Positions 38,450 through 47,194 of a DNA stretch of 64,000 nucleotides are shown piece after piece. The stretch covers positions 310,001 through 374,000 of the forward strand of contig WPHV01000006.1 in assembly GCA_009744235.1 (NCBI GenBank). The letters are read 5' to 3'. The notes beneath the pieces were generated by a model that saw only the letters and a list, made by a program, of their open reading frames with translations, was not told where the DNA came from and did not search any database. The DNA comes from Gillisella vitis. Lineage in GTDB: Bacteria; Pseudomonadota; Alphaproteobacteria; Rhizobiales; Rhizobiaceae. How positions within the stretch are numbered: position 1 is the first letter of the stretch; the number at the start of each line of letters is the position of its first letter. The position numbers and the translations under genes are program-made.

Positions 38450-39475
38450 TTATTTGCCAGCGGTGAACTTGGCGCGGAACTCTTCGCGCTCCTTGTCGGG
38501 AGCCGGAACCAGGCCGTAATTGGCCAGCGGGCCGTCAGGGCCGATCATCTGCTCGGACAGGAAGAAGTCGACATATTCCTTCATGCCAGGGATAACGCCG
38601 AGATGCGCCTTCTTGACGTAGAAGAACAGCGGACGCGAAACCGGGTATTTGCCGGTGGCAACGGTTTCAACCGAAGGCTTGACGCCGGAAACGGTGGCGA
38701 CCTTCAGCTTGTCGGCATTGTTTTCGTAGAAGGACAGGCCAAACACGCCAATGGCGGTCTTGTTGGCGGCGATGCGGGCCAGCGTTTCGCTGTAATCGCC
38801 ATCGATATCGACAGCCTTGCCATCCTTACGCACGGCGATGCACTTCTTAGGGGCATCCTTTTCGCCGATGGCAGCCTTGATCACATCAAGAGCGCCGGCG
38901 TCCTTGCAGCCCTGCTGGAGGACGTTGACTTCGAACACTTCGCGCGTGCCGTGCTTTTCGCCCGGAATGAACGCCATGATGTCGGTGTCGGGCAGGCTCT
39001 TGTTGACTTCCGACCACTTCTTGTAGGGGTTGGGAACAAGCTTGCCATCAACCACGACTTCAGCAGCCAGACCCTTGTAAAGGTCGGTCGGCACCAGGGC
39101 GAGGTCCTTGTTGGAGCTATCGACGGCGAAAACGATGCCGTCATAGCCGAACTTGACTTCCTGGATGTCGGTCACGCCAGCTGCCTTGCAGGCTTCGGCT
39201 TCAGACTTGTTGATCGGACGCGATGCATTGGCGATATCGATGGTTTCTGGACCAACGCCCTTGCAGAATTCCTTCAGCCCAGCGCCAGTGCCGCCGGATT
39301 CAACGACCGGGGTCTTGAACTTGGTAAAGGTCTCACCAAAGGTTTCAGCAACGATCTTGGCATAAGGAAGAACGGTGGAGGAACCAGCGATCTGGACCTG
39401 ATCACGCGCAGCGGCGGCGCCAGCAAAGGCGACTGAGGCGACCAGAGCCGCTACGGACAGTTTCAGCATATTCAT
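38450..39475 (-). CDS. pstS: Phosphate-binding periplasmic protein PstS
   Basis: A 341-residue exported protein with a signal peptide (1-23, ending GAAAA). Phosphate-binding segments include IAGSSTVLPYAKIVAETF and VVESGGTGAGLKEFCKG, and the ANASRPINKSEAEAC region. It delivers phosphate to PstCA. A Pho box lies about 105 bases upstream of its start, so this is the main PhoB-controlled promoter of the locus. Confidence 0.97.
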   Translation of the reverse strand: MNMLKLSVAALVASVAFAGAAAARDQVQIAGSSTVLPYAKIVAETFGETFTKFKTPVVESGGTGAGLKEFCKGVGPETIDIANASRPINKSEAEACKAAGVTDIQEVKFGYDGIVFAVDSSNKDLALVPTDLYKGLAAEVVVDGKLVPNPYKKWSEVNKSLPDTDIMAFIPGEKHGTREVFEVNVLQQGCKDAGALDVIKAAIGEKDAPKKCIAVRKDGKAVDIDGDYSETLARIAANKTAIGVFGLSFYENNADKLKVATVSGVKPSVETVATGKYPVSRPLFFYVKKAHLGVIPGMKEYVDFFLSEQMIGPDGPLANYGLVPAPDKEREEFRAKFTAGK

Positions 39476-39579
39476 TTATCTCTCCCGAGAATGAGCTTTC
39501 GTGTGGGATGCAAGCGTCTGTCGCTTACAATCGCCGTGCTCCGGCGGCTTGTTCTTAAGCCCCGTCAGGCTTTGCTTTT

Positions 39580-39608
39580 ATGTCAGTTAGGTGAAACATT
39601 TGTGACAG
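39580..39608 (-). promoter_or_regulatory. Pho box (three 11-base-spaced repeats) upstream of pstS
   Basis: On the minus strand CTGTCAC (39602-39608), GTTTCAC (39591-39597) and CTGACAT (39580-39586) follow each other with 4-base AT-rich spacers. That is the 11-base period of PhoB direct repeats (consensus CTGTCAT). The box lies between phoR and pstS. Confidence 0.8.
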
Positions 39609-39668
39609 TTCAACCGATTGATATATATAGATAAATATTATGGTGGCCGGGAAGAGGCATTATATCTG

Positions 39669-40928
39669 TCAAAATCGGACGGTAAAATCGGTCCCCTGGC
39701 CCAGTTCCGATCGGATGATCAGCCGTGCCCGGTGGCGGGTCAGGATATGCTTGACGATGGCAAGCCCCAATCCGGTCCCTTTTTTTGAGCGGCTATCGGC
39801 AACACTGACACGGTAAAAGCGTTCCGTCAGGCGCGGTACATCTTCGGCGGGCACGCCTGGCCCCTTGTCCACCACGCTGACTTCCACGCCGCTCGCCTTC
39901 TGGCGGAGAAAGACATCCACCTGCTTGCCTTCCTGGCCATATTTGCAGGCATTTTCGATCAGGTTTTCGAACACCTGGATCAGTTCGTCGCGGTCGCCGG
40001 TGACCTCGACGCTCTCTTGCGGCATATGCAGGCGCAGGTCCACATCCAACTCGGCGGCGAGTGGGGTCAAGCTGTCACGCACATGGGCCAGAACAGGCTG
40101 GAGCGCCACTTTCTGGTCGGGTGCCAGATGGGCTTTCAACTCCAGCCGGGAGAGGGACAGAAGATCGTCCACCAATCGGCTCATCCGGTTGGCCTGATCC
40201 AGCATGATGCCCAGAAAACGCTCCTGCGCCTTCAGGTCGTTGCGGGCTGGGCCCAGCAGGGTCTCGATGAAACCGCGCAAGGAGGCAAGCGGCGTGCGCA
40301 GTTCGTGGCTGGCATTGGCGACGAAATCCGAACGCATTCTGTCGATGCGGCGCAGTTCCGAAATATCGCGAAACGTCATGACGAAAAGAGCTGAATCCCT
40401 CTTCAGCTGCGGCAGGGACAGGGGCGCGACCCGCACCGCGAAGACCCGCTCGGAGGGCAGTACCTCGGAATGTTCGATCTGGTTGGGCAAGCCATTGCCA
40501 ACGGTCTCGCGCACCATGTCGAGAATGCCGGGCGACCGCCAGCGGGCGGAAATATGCATGCCGGTTTCCAGTTTGCCAAAGGCCTTTTCGGCGGCGCCGT
40601 TCTGGAAGACGACGCCTCCATCCGAGCCGAAAACCACGCAGGGCAGGTCGATGGCCGCGATTGTCGCCTGCACAAGTCCCTCGACTTCCTCGCCATGCGG
40701 CAAGACGGGCGAGGGCGCCACGGGCAAATGCACTGGCGGATCTTTGTCCTCGGTGCCTTTATAGAGCAGGATGACGATCAGCGAAAACAGCAGCAAGACG
40801 ACGCCGAACTCGCTATCGGCACCGGCCAGCACGGCTGAGCCGGAGACGAGGATTGTCATTAGGATAAAATCCCAACGGTCGCGCAATCGCTCGCCAAAGC
40901 GCCGCCAGGATGGAAATAACTGCTTCAA
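39669..40928 (-). CDS. phoR: Phosphate regulon sensor kinase PhoR
   Basis: A 419-residue membrane kinase. Two hydrophobic segments (about 22-36 and 40-57) are followed by a PAS domain (about 85-190), the H box FVANASHELRTPL (His208), N box NLIENACKYG, and G boxes DKGPGVP and GTGLGLAIVKH. No plus-strand-like ATG is near; the likely start is TTG 40928, with a strong GGAGG 6 bases upstream. It senses Pst/PhoU state and phosphorylates PhoB. It is the first gene of the locus. Confidence 0.95.
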   Translation of the reverse strand: MKQLFPSWRRFGERLRDRWDFILMTILVSGSAVLAGADSEFGVVLLLFSLIVILLYKGTEDKDPPVHLPVAPSPVLPHGEEVEGLVQATIAAIDLPCVVFGSDGGVVFQNGAAEKAFGKLETGMHISARWRSPGILDMVRETVGNGLPNQIEHSEVLPSERVFAVRVAPLSLPQLKRDSALFVMTFRDISELRRIDRMRSDFVANASHELRTPLASLRGFIETLLGPARNDLKAQERFLGIMLDQANRMSRLVDDLLSLSRLELKAHLAPDQKVALQPVLAHVRDSLTPLAAELDVDLRLHMPQESVEVTGDRDELIQVFENLIENACKYGQEGKQVDVFLRQKASGVEVSVVDKGPGVPAEDVPRLTERFYRVSVADSRSKKGTGLGLAIVKHILTRHRARLIIRSELGQGTDFTVRF

Positions 40929-41137
40929 TGAAAACCTCCGGCGGCGGTTTGGGTGGGCTGGAGAGATAGCCTATTCCTGTTGCATGACAGGATTTTACCG
41001 CCTACGCACGAACGAATGTCAACGCACGGGCGGGAACGAAGCGTCGCACTCCCACGTTTCGAACAGGTTGTTGAAGAATTTGACAGTTTCATGGTCAATA
41101 TACTCAAATCAGACAGTGCGGCGACAGGGAGAATGGA

Positions 41138-42022
41138 ATGGATGACGAGCAGCAGGCAGGCAGTCGCGGCGTAACTTTGCGGATCAGGGGTGAATTGCGC
41201 GCCTTTGATATCGACGATCCGGTTCTACCGGATTGGGTTGAAAAGGAGGCGCTGAGCTCTGGCGGTCATCCCTATGACAAGAAGTTGAAACGAGAGGTCT
41301 ATGAGGAGGAGTTGAAGAAACTCCAGATCGAACTGGTCAAGGTGCAATTCTGGCTGCAATCGACCCGTAAACGCGTGATGGCCCTGTTCGAGGGGCGGGA
41401 TGCGGCTGGCAAGGGCGGCACCATCCACTCCATTCTTGAATATATGAATCCCCGCTCTGTCCATAACGTCGCTTTGACCAAGCCGTCAGAAACCGAACTC
41501 GGTCAATGGTATTTTCAACGCTATATCACCCATTTCCCTGGTGGTGGCGACATGTCGCTGTTCGATAGATCCTGGTATAATCGTGCTGTGGTCGAGCCGG
41601 TCATGGGCTTTTGCACGCCCGACCAATACGAGCATTTTCTGGAGCAGGCGCCACGGTTTGAAAAGCTGATCCGGCAGGAGGGGATTTATTTCTTCAAATT
41701 CTGGCTCGATATCGGCCAGGAAATGCAGATCAAACGCTTTCACGACCGCCGTCACGATCCGTTGAAGGTCTGGAAACTATCGCCCATGGACATTGCCGCC
41801 TTGGATAAATGGGGCGACTATACCGAAAAACGCGACCGGATGCTGAAGGAAACCCATACCAAGCATGCCCCCTGGGTTGTGGCCAAGGCCAATGACAAGC
41901 GTCGCGCTCATCTCAACGTCATAAGGCATATGCTGCTTTCCCTTGACTATGAGGGCCGCGACATAAAGGCGATCGGCGAGATCGACAAAAAGATCGTCGC
42001 AGAGGCGCCGGATATGCTCTGA
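41138..42022 (+). CDS. ppk2: Polyphosphate kinase 2
   Basis: A 294-residue class I PPK2. Walker [11 protein letters not shown] is at residues 86-95, with lid residues in [13 protein letters not shown] and Walker B-like FFKFWLDIG. It uses polyphosphate to phosphorylate nucleoside diphosphates (GDP or ADP), or the reverse. AGGGAG lies 6-7 bases before ATG 41138. It is divergent from phoR, so polyphosphate turnover sits beside the phosphate regulon. I do not see a full Pho box in the 209-base gap, only CTGTCAT at 40984-40990 on the minus strand. Confidence 0.95.
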   Translation: MDDEQQAGSRGVTLRIRGELRAFDIDDPVLPDWVEKEALSSGGHPYDKKLKREVYEEELKKLQIELVKVQFWLQSTRKRVMALFEGRDAAGKGGTIHSILEYMNPRSVHNVALTKPSETELGQWYFQRYITHFPGGGDMSLFDRSWYNRAVVEPVMGFCTPDQYEHFLEQAPRFEKLIRQEGIYFFKFWLDIGQEMQIKRFHDRRHDPLKVWKLSPMDIAALDKWGDYTEKRDRMLKETHTKHAPWVVAKANDKRRAHLNVIRHMLLSLDYEGRDIKAIGEIDKKIVAEAPDML

Positions 42023-42074
42023 CGACGGACGGTGTCCGAAGGGTGTTTTAAAGCAGACACTCAGCAGATTTGAC

Positions 42075-42124
42075 CTGCGACAGTATCTTTTCAGGTTCCA
42101 GTTGAGGAAACGATACTGTCGCAG
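42075..42124. repeat. Perfect 13-bp inverted repeat with 24-base loop
   Basis: CTGCGACAGTATC (42075-42087) and GATACTGTCGCAG (42112-42124) lie between the ppk2 stop and the convergent gene at 42128. No T run follows on either strand. It may act as a bidirectional transcript end or be a repeat element; I found no second copy in the window. Confidence 0.5.
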
Positions 42125-42127
42125 CGA

Positions 42128-43405
42128 TCACTTGCCGGGAAGAACACGCACAGCATAAAGATTGATGCCGTTGCCCTGGCCGCTGATATCGGCATTGATC
42201 AGAAGCTGCCCAGGCGCATTGGGAGCGATGCCATTTGGCAGGTTCACCCGAAACAGCAGGTCGGCTTTTTCGGGATTGGCTGTGAAGCGGTGACGGGCGC
42301 AGTCGCCCAGACGATCGAATGCACAGCTCAGCGAAAACTGAACCGGCTTTTCACCAAAGGACTGCACCGTCAGGGCGATGGTCGAAGTTCCTCCAGCCAT
42401 TTGCCGCAACAGATCCGGTGAAATCTCGATTGCGGCCGTCCCATCCATGTCGGTGCTGCGTGAAACGATATGGACAGCCTGGCCATCACTGGCGCCAATC
42501 AAATCCACCGTGGCGTTTGGCCGCGCCTTGATTTTCGAGGCATCGCCGGGCTGGAAGGCCTCTATCCAATCATTGGAAAATCCACGTTGCGGATCGATGG
42601 TCTTTGGCTCGTTTGCCGCTTCGCCGCCGGATTGATCGGTGGGCTGGTCGCCGTTGAAGTCTTCCGACGACACAGTCGGCGTCGGGGATGGCGCGCCCGT
42701 TTGCCGCTGGTCAGGAGACAGCAACAGGCCGGTGGAATAGACCCACCAGGCCGCAATGCCGATGGAAGACAGGAGGGTGACGGAAATCAGCAGGCGCGAC
42801 AGCACGCCCCGGCGGCGGCGTGGCTTTGCAACGGGCTCCGCCCGCATGCCACGGACAGGCTCTTCGTCATACTCGTCTTCCGCGTTGCCTTGCTCTGCGA
42901 CCTCTGGCCGTGCCGAAAACGAAGCAAAACTCGACATGCCCGCCGGATCCGCCCGGTCATGCCGTTCGGCTCGTACATCATCGAGATCAAGGCTTGGTTC
43001 GGCAGGCCGCCCGTGATCCCGGTCGACGCCGAAGGACAGCGAGGCTGAATCATCGCCCGGAGCGTTCGCATCGGCTGAGACCGATGGCGCGGGACCTCTT
43101 GGCGGAGTTGATGTCGAGAGAGGTGGCGAAGCCGGAGCGCGTGACACAGGCTCAACTGCGGCTTCGGCTTTCAGCCGTGCCCGCTCCTGCTGCTCGATCG
43201 CATGAATGGTTGCTTCCAGACGGTGCCGCTGCTCGGCCACGGTCTCCGGATCGTTGACATTCTGCTTCTTGAGACCCGCTTCCAGAGCCTGGCGCGCAGA
43301 CTGGTAAATTCTGGCCCGAACTTCAGCCCGCGATCGCTCCGACCGGTCGAGGGCGCTTCTGATGGCCGTTTCCAATCCGCTCACGCGAGACCTTTCCACA
43401 TTCAT
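42128..43405 (-). CDS. Single-pass membrane protein of unknown function
   Basis: A 425-residue protein I do not recognise. The N-terminal 80 residues are helical and charged (ETAIRSALDRSERSRAEVRA, HRLEATIHAIEQQERARLK). A Pro/Ser/Asp-rich low-complexity region runs to about 190. After an Arg cluster (KPRRRRGVLSRLL) comes one membrane segment (about 206-226), a second low-complexity linker, and a C-terminal beta-rich domain that contains FSLSCAFDRLGDCARHRF, with two Cys. The C-terminal domain is probably periplasmic. ATG 43405 is chosen, though no clear ribosome site is seen. Similar unnamed proteins are known in rhizobia (from memory, unchecked). Confidence 0.75.
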   Translation of the reverse strand: MNVERSRVSGLETAIRSALDRSERSRAEVRARIYQSARQALEAGLKKQNVNDPETVAEQRHRLEATIHAIEQQERARLKAEAAVEPVSRAPASPPLSTSTPPRGPAPSVSADANAPGDDSASLSFGVDRDHGRPAEPSLDLDDVRAERHDRADPAGMSSFASFSARPEVAEQGNAEDEYDEEPVRGMRAEPVAKPRRRRGVLSRLLISVTLLSSIGIAAWWVYSTGLLLSPDQRQTGAPSPTPTVSSEDFNGDQPTDQSGGEAANEPKTIDPQRGFSNDWIEAFQPGDASKIKARPNATVDLIGASDGQAVHIVSRSTDMDGTAAIEISPDLLRQMAGGTSTIALTVQSFGEKPVQFSLSCAFDRLGDCARHRFTANPEKADLLFRVNLPNGIAPNAPGQLLINADISGQGNGINLYAVRVLPGK

Positions 43406-43659
43406 GGCCCGCGACGAAATGTATCGGGCATTCTTCTTCCCTTGAATCGGTAATCGGAGACTAGGCAAACCGCAAGCCCGCAGCCCATCCCCCGACAGAT
43501 CGATAGTGGAAAAACATCATTATAAAGCCCAGCGAGCCGCTCGCGACGGTTCTGGTTCCAGTTCGGTCCACCCTTTCAGCCGGATACACATCGCCGTCTT
43601 CTCAGCGCAGCGGGCAGCGTTGCCTGCTCTTTTCAACCGGCGACAGGTCTGCTAACCTT

Positions 43660-43681
43660 TTGACGTTTACGCGAACGTCAA
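43660..43681. promoter_or_regulatory. 22-bp palindrome upstream of the nitronate monooxygenase gene
   Basis: TTGACGTT (43660-43667) and AACGTCAA (43674-43681) are perfect arms around TACGCG, 15 bases before the start codon. It resembles operators of MerR-type regulators of branched-chain amino acid and fatty acid catabolism (LiuR class). The regulator is inferred. Confidence 0.5.
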
Positions 43682-43696
43682 TTATTCGAGGCCCAA

Positions 43697-44662
43697 ATGG
43701 CTCTTCCAGATATCCTGTCTCGTCACCTCAGACTTCCGGTGATTGCATCGCCTTTGTTCATCATTTCGCATCCGCGCCTGACGCTGGCGCAGTGCAAGGC
43801 GGGTGTGGTTGGCGCCTTCCCTGCGTTGAACGCCCGGCCTGAAGCGCAACTGGACGAATGGCTGGATGAGATTACGCAGGAGCTTGCCGCCCATGACCGC
43901 GCAAATCCCGAGCGTCCCGCTGCGCCGTTTGCCGTCAACCAGATCGTCCATGGCTCCAACAAACGGCTGGAGCACGACCTGGGCATGTGCGTCAAATACA
44001 AGGTGCCGATCGTCATCTCTTCGCTGGGCGCCGTGCCGGAGGTGAATGCCGCTATCCACTCCTATGGCGGTATCGTGCTGCATGACGTGATCAACAATCG
44101 CCATGCCCATTCGGCGATCCGCAAGGGCGCCGACGGCCTGATCGCGGTTGCCGCCGGTGCCGGCGGCCATGCGGGAACGCTGTCGCCCTTCGCACTCCTT
44201 CAGGAAATCCGCGAATGGTTCGATGGGCCGCTGCTGCTTGCTGGCTCGATCTCGACCGGCGGCGCCATTCTTGCTGCTCAAGCGGCAGGTGCCGACATGG
44301 CCTATATCGGTTCGCCCTTCATTGCCACGCAAGAGGCGCGGGCGCCGGATGCCTACAAGCAGGCTCTCGTTGAGGCCAGTGCCACCGATATCGTCTACTC
44401 TAACTATTTTACCGGCATTCACGGCAATTACCTGCGCTCCTCCATCGTTGCCGCAGGTCTGGACCCGGACAAATTGCCGGAAGCCGATCCCAGCAAGATG
44501 GATTTCGGCAGCGCCGTCACTGGCGCCAAAGCGTGGAAGGACATCTGGGGCTGCGGCCAAGGCATCGGTGCCATCAAGTCCGTGGAGCCCGTTGCCGCGC
44601 TGGTTGAACGACTGGACACGGAATATCGCGCCGCCCGGGACAGGATCTGCGGAAAAGTGTAA
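43697..44662 (+). CDS. Nitronate monooxygenase (2-nitropropane dioxygenase family)
   Basis: A 321-residue FMN-binding TIM barrel. Motifs include the N-terminal LPVIASPLFIISHPRL, AAGAGGHAGTLSPFALLQEI (FMN phosphate and substrate loop) and GGAILAAQAAGADMAYIGSP. Family members oxidise alkyl nitronates such as propionate 3-nitronate; many bacterial homologues have unproven substrates. The gene is alone, with a palindrome placed where it would overlap the transcription start, then a tRNA downstream. Confidence 0.88.
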   Translation: MALPDILSRHLRLPVIASPLFIISHPRLTLAQCKAGVVGAFPALNARPEAQLDEWLDEITQELAAHDRANPERPAAPFAVNQIVHGSNKRLEHDLGMCVKYKVPIVISSLGAVPEVNAAIHSYGGIVLHDVINNRHAHSAIRKGADGLIAVAAGAGGHAGTLSPFALLQEIREWFDGPLLLAGSISTGGAILAAQAAGADMAYIGSPFIATQEARAPDAYKQALVEASATDIVYSNYFTGIHGNYLRSSIVAAGLDPDKLPEADPSKMDFGSAVTGAKAWKDIWGCGQGIGAIKSVEPVAALVERLDTEYRAARDRICGKV

Positions 44663-44745
44663 CGGATACCAAAAGGCATCTTGAAATCTGCGATGTTTGC
44701 CTGTATCCACCCGCACACATCGCAGGCCGGTCTTCGGCCTCGCGT

Positions 44746-44821
44746 GCCGCTTTAGCTCAGGTGGTAGAGCACATCATTCGTAATGATGGGGTCGCAGGTT
44801 CGAGTCCTGCAAGCGGCACCA
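44746..44821 (+). tRNA. tRNA-Thr(CGT)
   Basis: Acceptor stem GCCGCTT pairs with AAGCGGC. The D arm is GCTCAGGTGGTAGAGC, the anticodon stem CATCA/TGATG with loop TTCGTAA (anticodon CGT), and the T arm GCAGG-TTCGAGT-CCTGC. The 3' CCA is encoded. The length is 76 bases. Confidence 0.97.
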
Positions 44822-45434
44822 TTTAAACTTCCTTGAATTTGCAGTCTGAAACGATAGATCGCCAAGGTCTACCAGAATGTATGTCTGCGTAAATGTCACT
44901 CGATTTCAATTGATTGAGGAAATTTCAAGAGGCAGCGTTCCCTTGGATGTCCGCGCTAACCTTGGGCATCCGCGTCATAGCTCCAAGCATGCTGGTCTGC
45001 CCGTTCTGTTCGCGACATGCACGCCTCCCTTGGTTTGCCATGAACATGGTTCTCGACGGATGGGCGAGAAGCAAGGATCTCGTCGCTGATGATCTATTCT
45101 CGAGAGCAGAATAGTCTTTAAATTCGGTCCGAACACATGCCGGGAAAGCGCGGAGTCAATCGATCATCAGTTTAAGGAATTATTTTGCAGACTGAATGCG
45201 TTAAAGCGCAAGCAACTCTACAGTTGGACACTAAGCTAGGAGAATAGTTGCCGGGTGTATGCTATGCGAACCCAGGTCATCGATTTACGTCAATAACCGC
45301 CACCTTTTCACCGTGTCCTAATAATATATTTTGGCCATCTTGCGAAACTGATTTCCCCATGATTGTATAGACAACTTCGTCACTGACCGCTTACGTCAGA
45401 TGTGAATGCGCAGCCACTGACCGCAGGGGATTGC
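44822..45434. other. Gene-poor region between tRNA-Thr and the ABC operon
   Basis: About 610 bases. One 70-codon open frame (44877-45089) has no recognisable similarity. No integrase or repeat of the tRNA 3' end is visible. The last 100 bases are AT-rich and hold the putative operon promoter and the TTGT/ACAA operator. Confidence 0.5.
45363..45374. promoter_or_regulatory. HutC-type operator before the ABC-lyase operon
   Basis: TTGTATAGACAA has perfect TTGT and ACAA ends and fits the GT...AC pattern bound by HutC-subfamily GntR repressors. It lies 60 bases before the first gene, at the place of a promoter -10 element. The hutC-like gene at 48966 is the obvious candidate to bind it. Confidence 0.55.
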
Positions 45435-46547
45435 ATGATAACATTCGACCAAGTCAGCAAGCATTACGGCGACACAACACCTGCCGTTAACAGTCTTTCG
45501 CTGGTGGCACCCAGCGGTAAGCTGACCATTTTGGTCGGTCCTTCCGGCTGCGGCAAGACAACGTCTTTGCGGATGATCAACAGGCTGATTACGCCGTCGT
45601 CCGGATCTATTCTGCTGGATGGCGAACAAACCGGTCGGATGGATGTTCCTTTGTTGCGGCGCCGAATTGGTTATGTCATCCAGCATGCCGGCCTCTTCCC
45701 CCATCGCACCGTTGTACAGAACATCGCGACCACGGCGCGTCTGAACGGTGCGCCGAAACAGCAGGCGCTCCGGACTGCCCATGAGCTGTTGGAGCGCGTT
45801 GGCTTGACCAGCGCTTTTGCCGATCGCTATCCATGGCAGCTTTCGGGCGGACAGCAACAGCGTGTCGGCGTGGCTCGGGCGCTGGCTTCCGATCCCAAGT
45901 TCATGCTGATGGACGAACCGTTCAGCGCCGTCGATCCGGTCGTGCGCGGCCAGTTGCAGGATGAGTTTCTCCGCCTTCAGCGTGACATCGGCAAAACGAT
46001 CATCATGGTCACCCATGACATCGACGAGGCCCTGAAGCTCGGGGATCAAGTGGCGGTGCTGCGCTCTGGGGGGACGCTGGCGCAGATCGCCACACCACAG
46101 GAACTACTGGCGCGACCGGCGGATGCCTTCGTGGCAGACTTCATTGGTCGGGACCGGGGCTACCGCTTCCTGAGTTTCGCCGAATTCGACAGCACGGTCC
46201 CGCTTGGGGTGGAACCGACGGCCACACTTGGTGCGACGCCGGAAGCTCTTCGCCATGCTGCCACGGACCGTTGGGTTCTTGTGACCGATGCCGCGAACCG
46301 ACCCATCGGCTGGGCCGATGCGCAGGGGCTTAAACAACCGTTGCGCGAGGGTGATCTCAATCTCAGCGGGACGCTGGCACCCGAAGGCAGCAGTCTTCGC
46401 CATTTGCTCGATGCCGCGCTCAGTTCGCCTTCGGGCCGCGGCGTTGTCGTGGGTGCATCGGGCGAACTCGTCGGTACGGTCACGCTGTCGAATGTGGTTG
46501 CGGCCATTGAGGGGGCGCGTGCCGGCCAGTTTGGAATGCAGCCATGA
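45435..46547 (+). CDS. ABC importer ATPase, OpuC/Osm (quaternary amine) type
   Basis: A 370-residue ATPase: Walker A GPSGCGKT (35-42), signature LSGGQQQR, Walker B FMLMDEPFSAVDP, switch His in VTHDIDEA. The region from about 245 to 365 contains paired CBS-like segments (DRWVLVTDAANRPIGWAD and GRGVVVGASGELVGTVTLS), typical of OpuCA/OsmV/ProV ATPases of glycine betaine-family importers. AGGGGA lies 5 bases before ATG 45435. It opens a cluster of six plus-strand genes. The substrate is unknown; histidine-betaine compounds are suggested by the lyase downstream. Confidence 0.92.
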   Translation: MITFDQVSKHYGDTTPAVNSLSLVAPSGKLTILVGPSGCGKTTSLRMINRLITPSSGSILLDGEQTGRMDVPLLRRRIGYVIQHAGLFPHRTVVQNIATTARLNGAPKQQALRTAHELLERVGLTSAFADRYPWQLSGGQQQRVGVARALASDPKFMLMDEPFSAVDPVVRGQLQDEFLRLQRDIGKTIIMVTHDIDEALKLGDQVAVLRSGGTLAQIATPQELLARPADAFVADFIGRDRGYRFLSFAEFDSTVPLGVEPTATLGATPEALRHAATDRWVLVTDAANRPIGWADAQGLKQPLREGDLNLSGTLAPEGSSLRHLLDAALSSPSGRGVVVGASGELVGTVTLSNVVAAIEGARAGQFGMQP

Positions 46548-47194
46548 GGTTCGATTGGCTCTATCATGAATCCGGGCGGATCGCCGCGCTTTTCATCTGG
46601 CATCTCTCCCTGTCGGTCATCCCGGTTTTGATCGGTCTTGTTCTCGCATTGCCGCTCGGCTGGATCGCACAGCGTGCCGGTGTGTTTCGATCCACTCTGC
46701 TGGGTGCCGCCGGGCTTCTCTATACAATTCCGTCGCTGGCGCTGTTCGTTCTGCTGCCGCTCGTGCTTGGCACGCGGATCCTCGATCCTCTGAATGTCGT
46801 CGTTGCGTTGACGGTGTATGCCTTGGCGCTTCTGGTGCGCACGGTCAGCGACGGCCTGGATTCGATTTCTCCTGATGTCCTTCAGGCAGCCAATGCCATG
46901 GGCTACCGCCGCGCAGCACGCCTTCTGACGGTGGAATTGCCGATCGCCGTTCCGGTCATCGCGGCCGGATTGCGGGTTGCCGTGGTGTCGAATGTCAGCA
47001 TCGTTTCCGTCGCCGCTCTGGTCGGCACGCCACAGCTGGGCCTTCTCTTTACGCAAGGCCTCCAGCTGCAATTCTTGACCCCGATCATTGCGGGCATCGT
47101 GCTCTGCGTGGTTCTGGCGGCGCTTCTGGATGGGCTTGTGCTGTTCATCGCGCATCGCTTGACACCATGGCAGCCGGGGAGGGGGCTGCGATGA
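46544..47194 (+). CDS. ABC importer permease, OpuCB/OsmW type (first)
   Basis: A 216-residue inner-membrane permease with about five or six segments and the coupling motif AANAMGYRRAARLLTVELPIA. It overlaps the ATPase stop by 4 bases (ATGA) and the next permease by 4 bases, so the three are translationally linked. Two different permeases per transporter is the OpuC/Osm arrangement. Confidence 0.92.
   Translation: MRFDWLYHESGRIAALFIWHLSLSVIPVLIGLVLALPLGWIAQRAGVFRSTLLGAAGLLYTIPSLALFVLLPLVLGTRILDPLNVVVALTVYALALLVRTVSDGLDSISPDVLQAANAMGYRRAARLLTVELPIAVPVIAAGLRVAVVSNVSIVSVAALVGTPQLGLLFTQGLQLQFLTPIIAGIVLCVVLAALLDGLVLFIAHRLTPWQPGRGLR

Noticed and set aside
44877..45089. Open frame of 70 codons after tRNA-Thr.
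   Set aside because: No recognisable similarity, no ribosome site, and composition like non-coding DNA.
44746..45434. Genomic island inserted at tRNA-Thr.
   Set aside because: No integrase gene and no repeat of the tRNA 3' end found downstream; the accessory character of 45-58 kb rests on gene content only.
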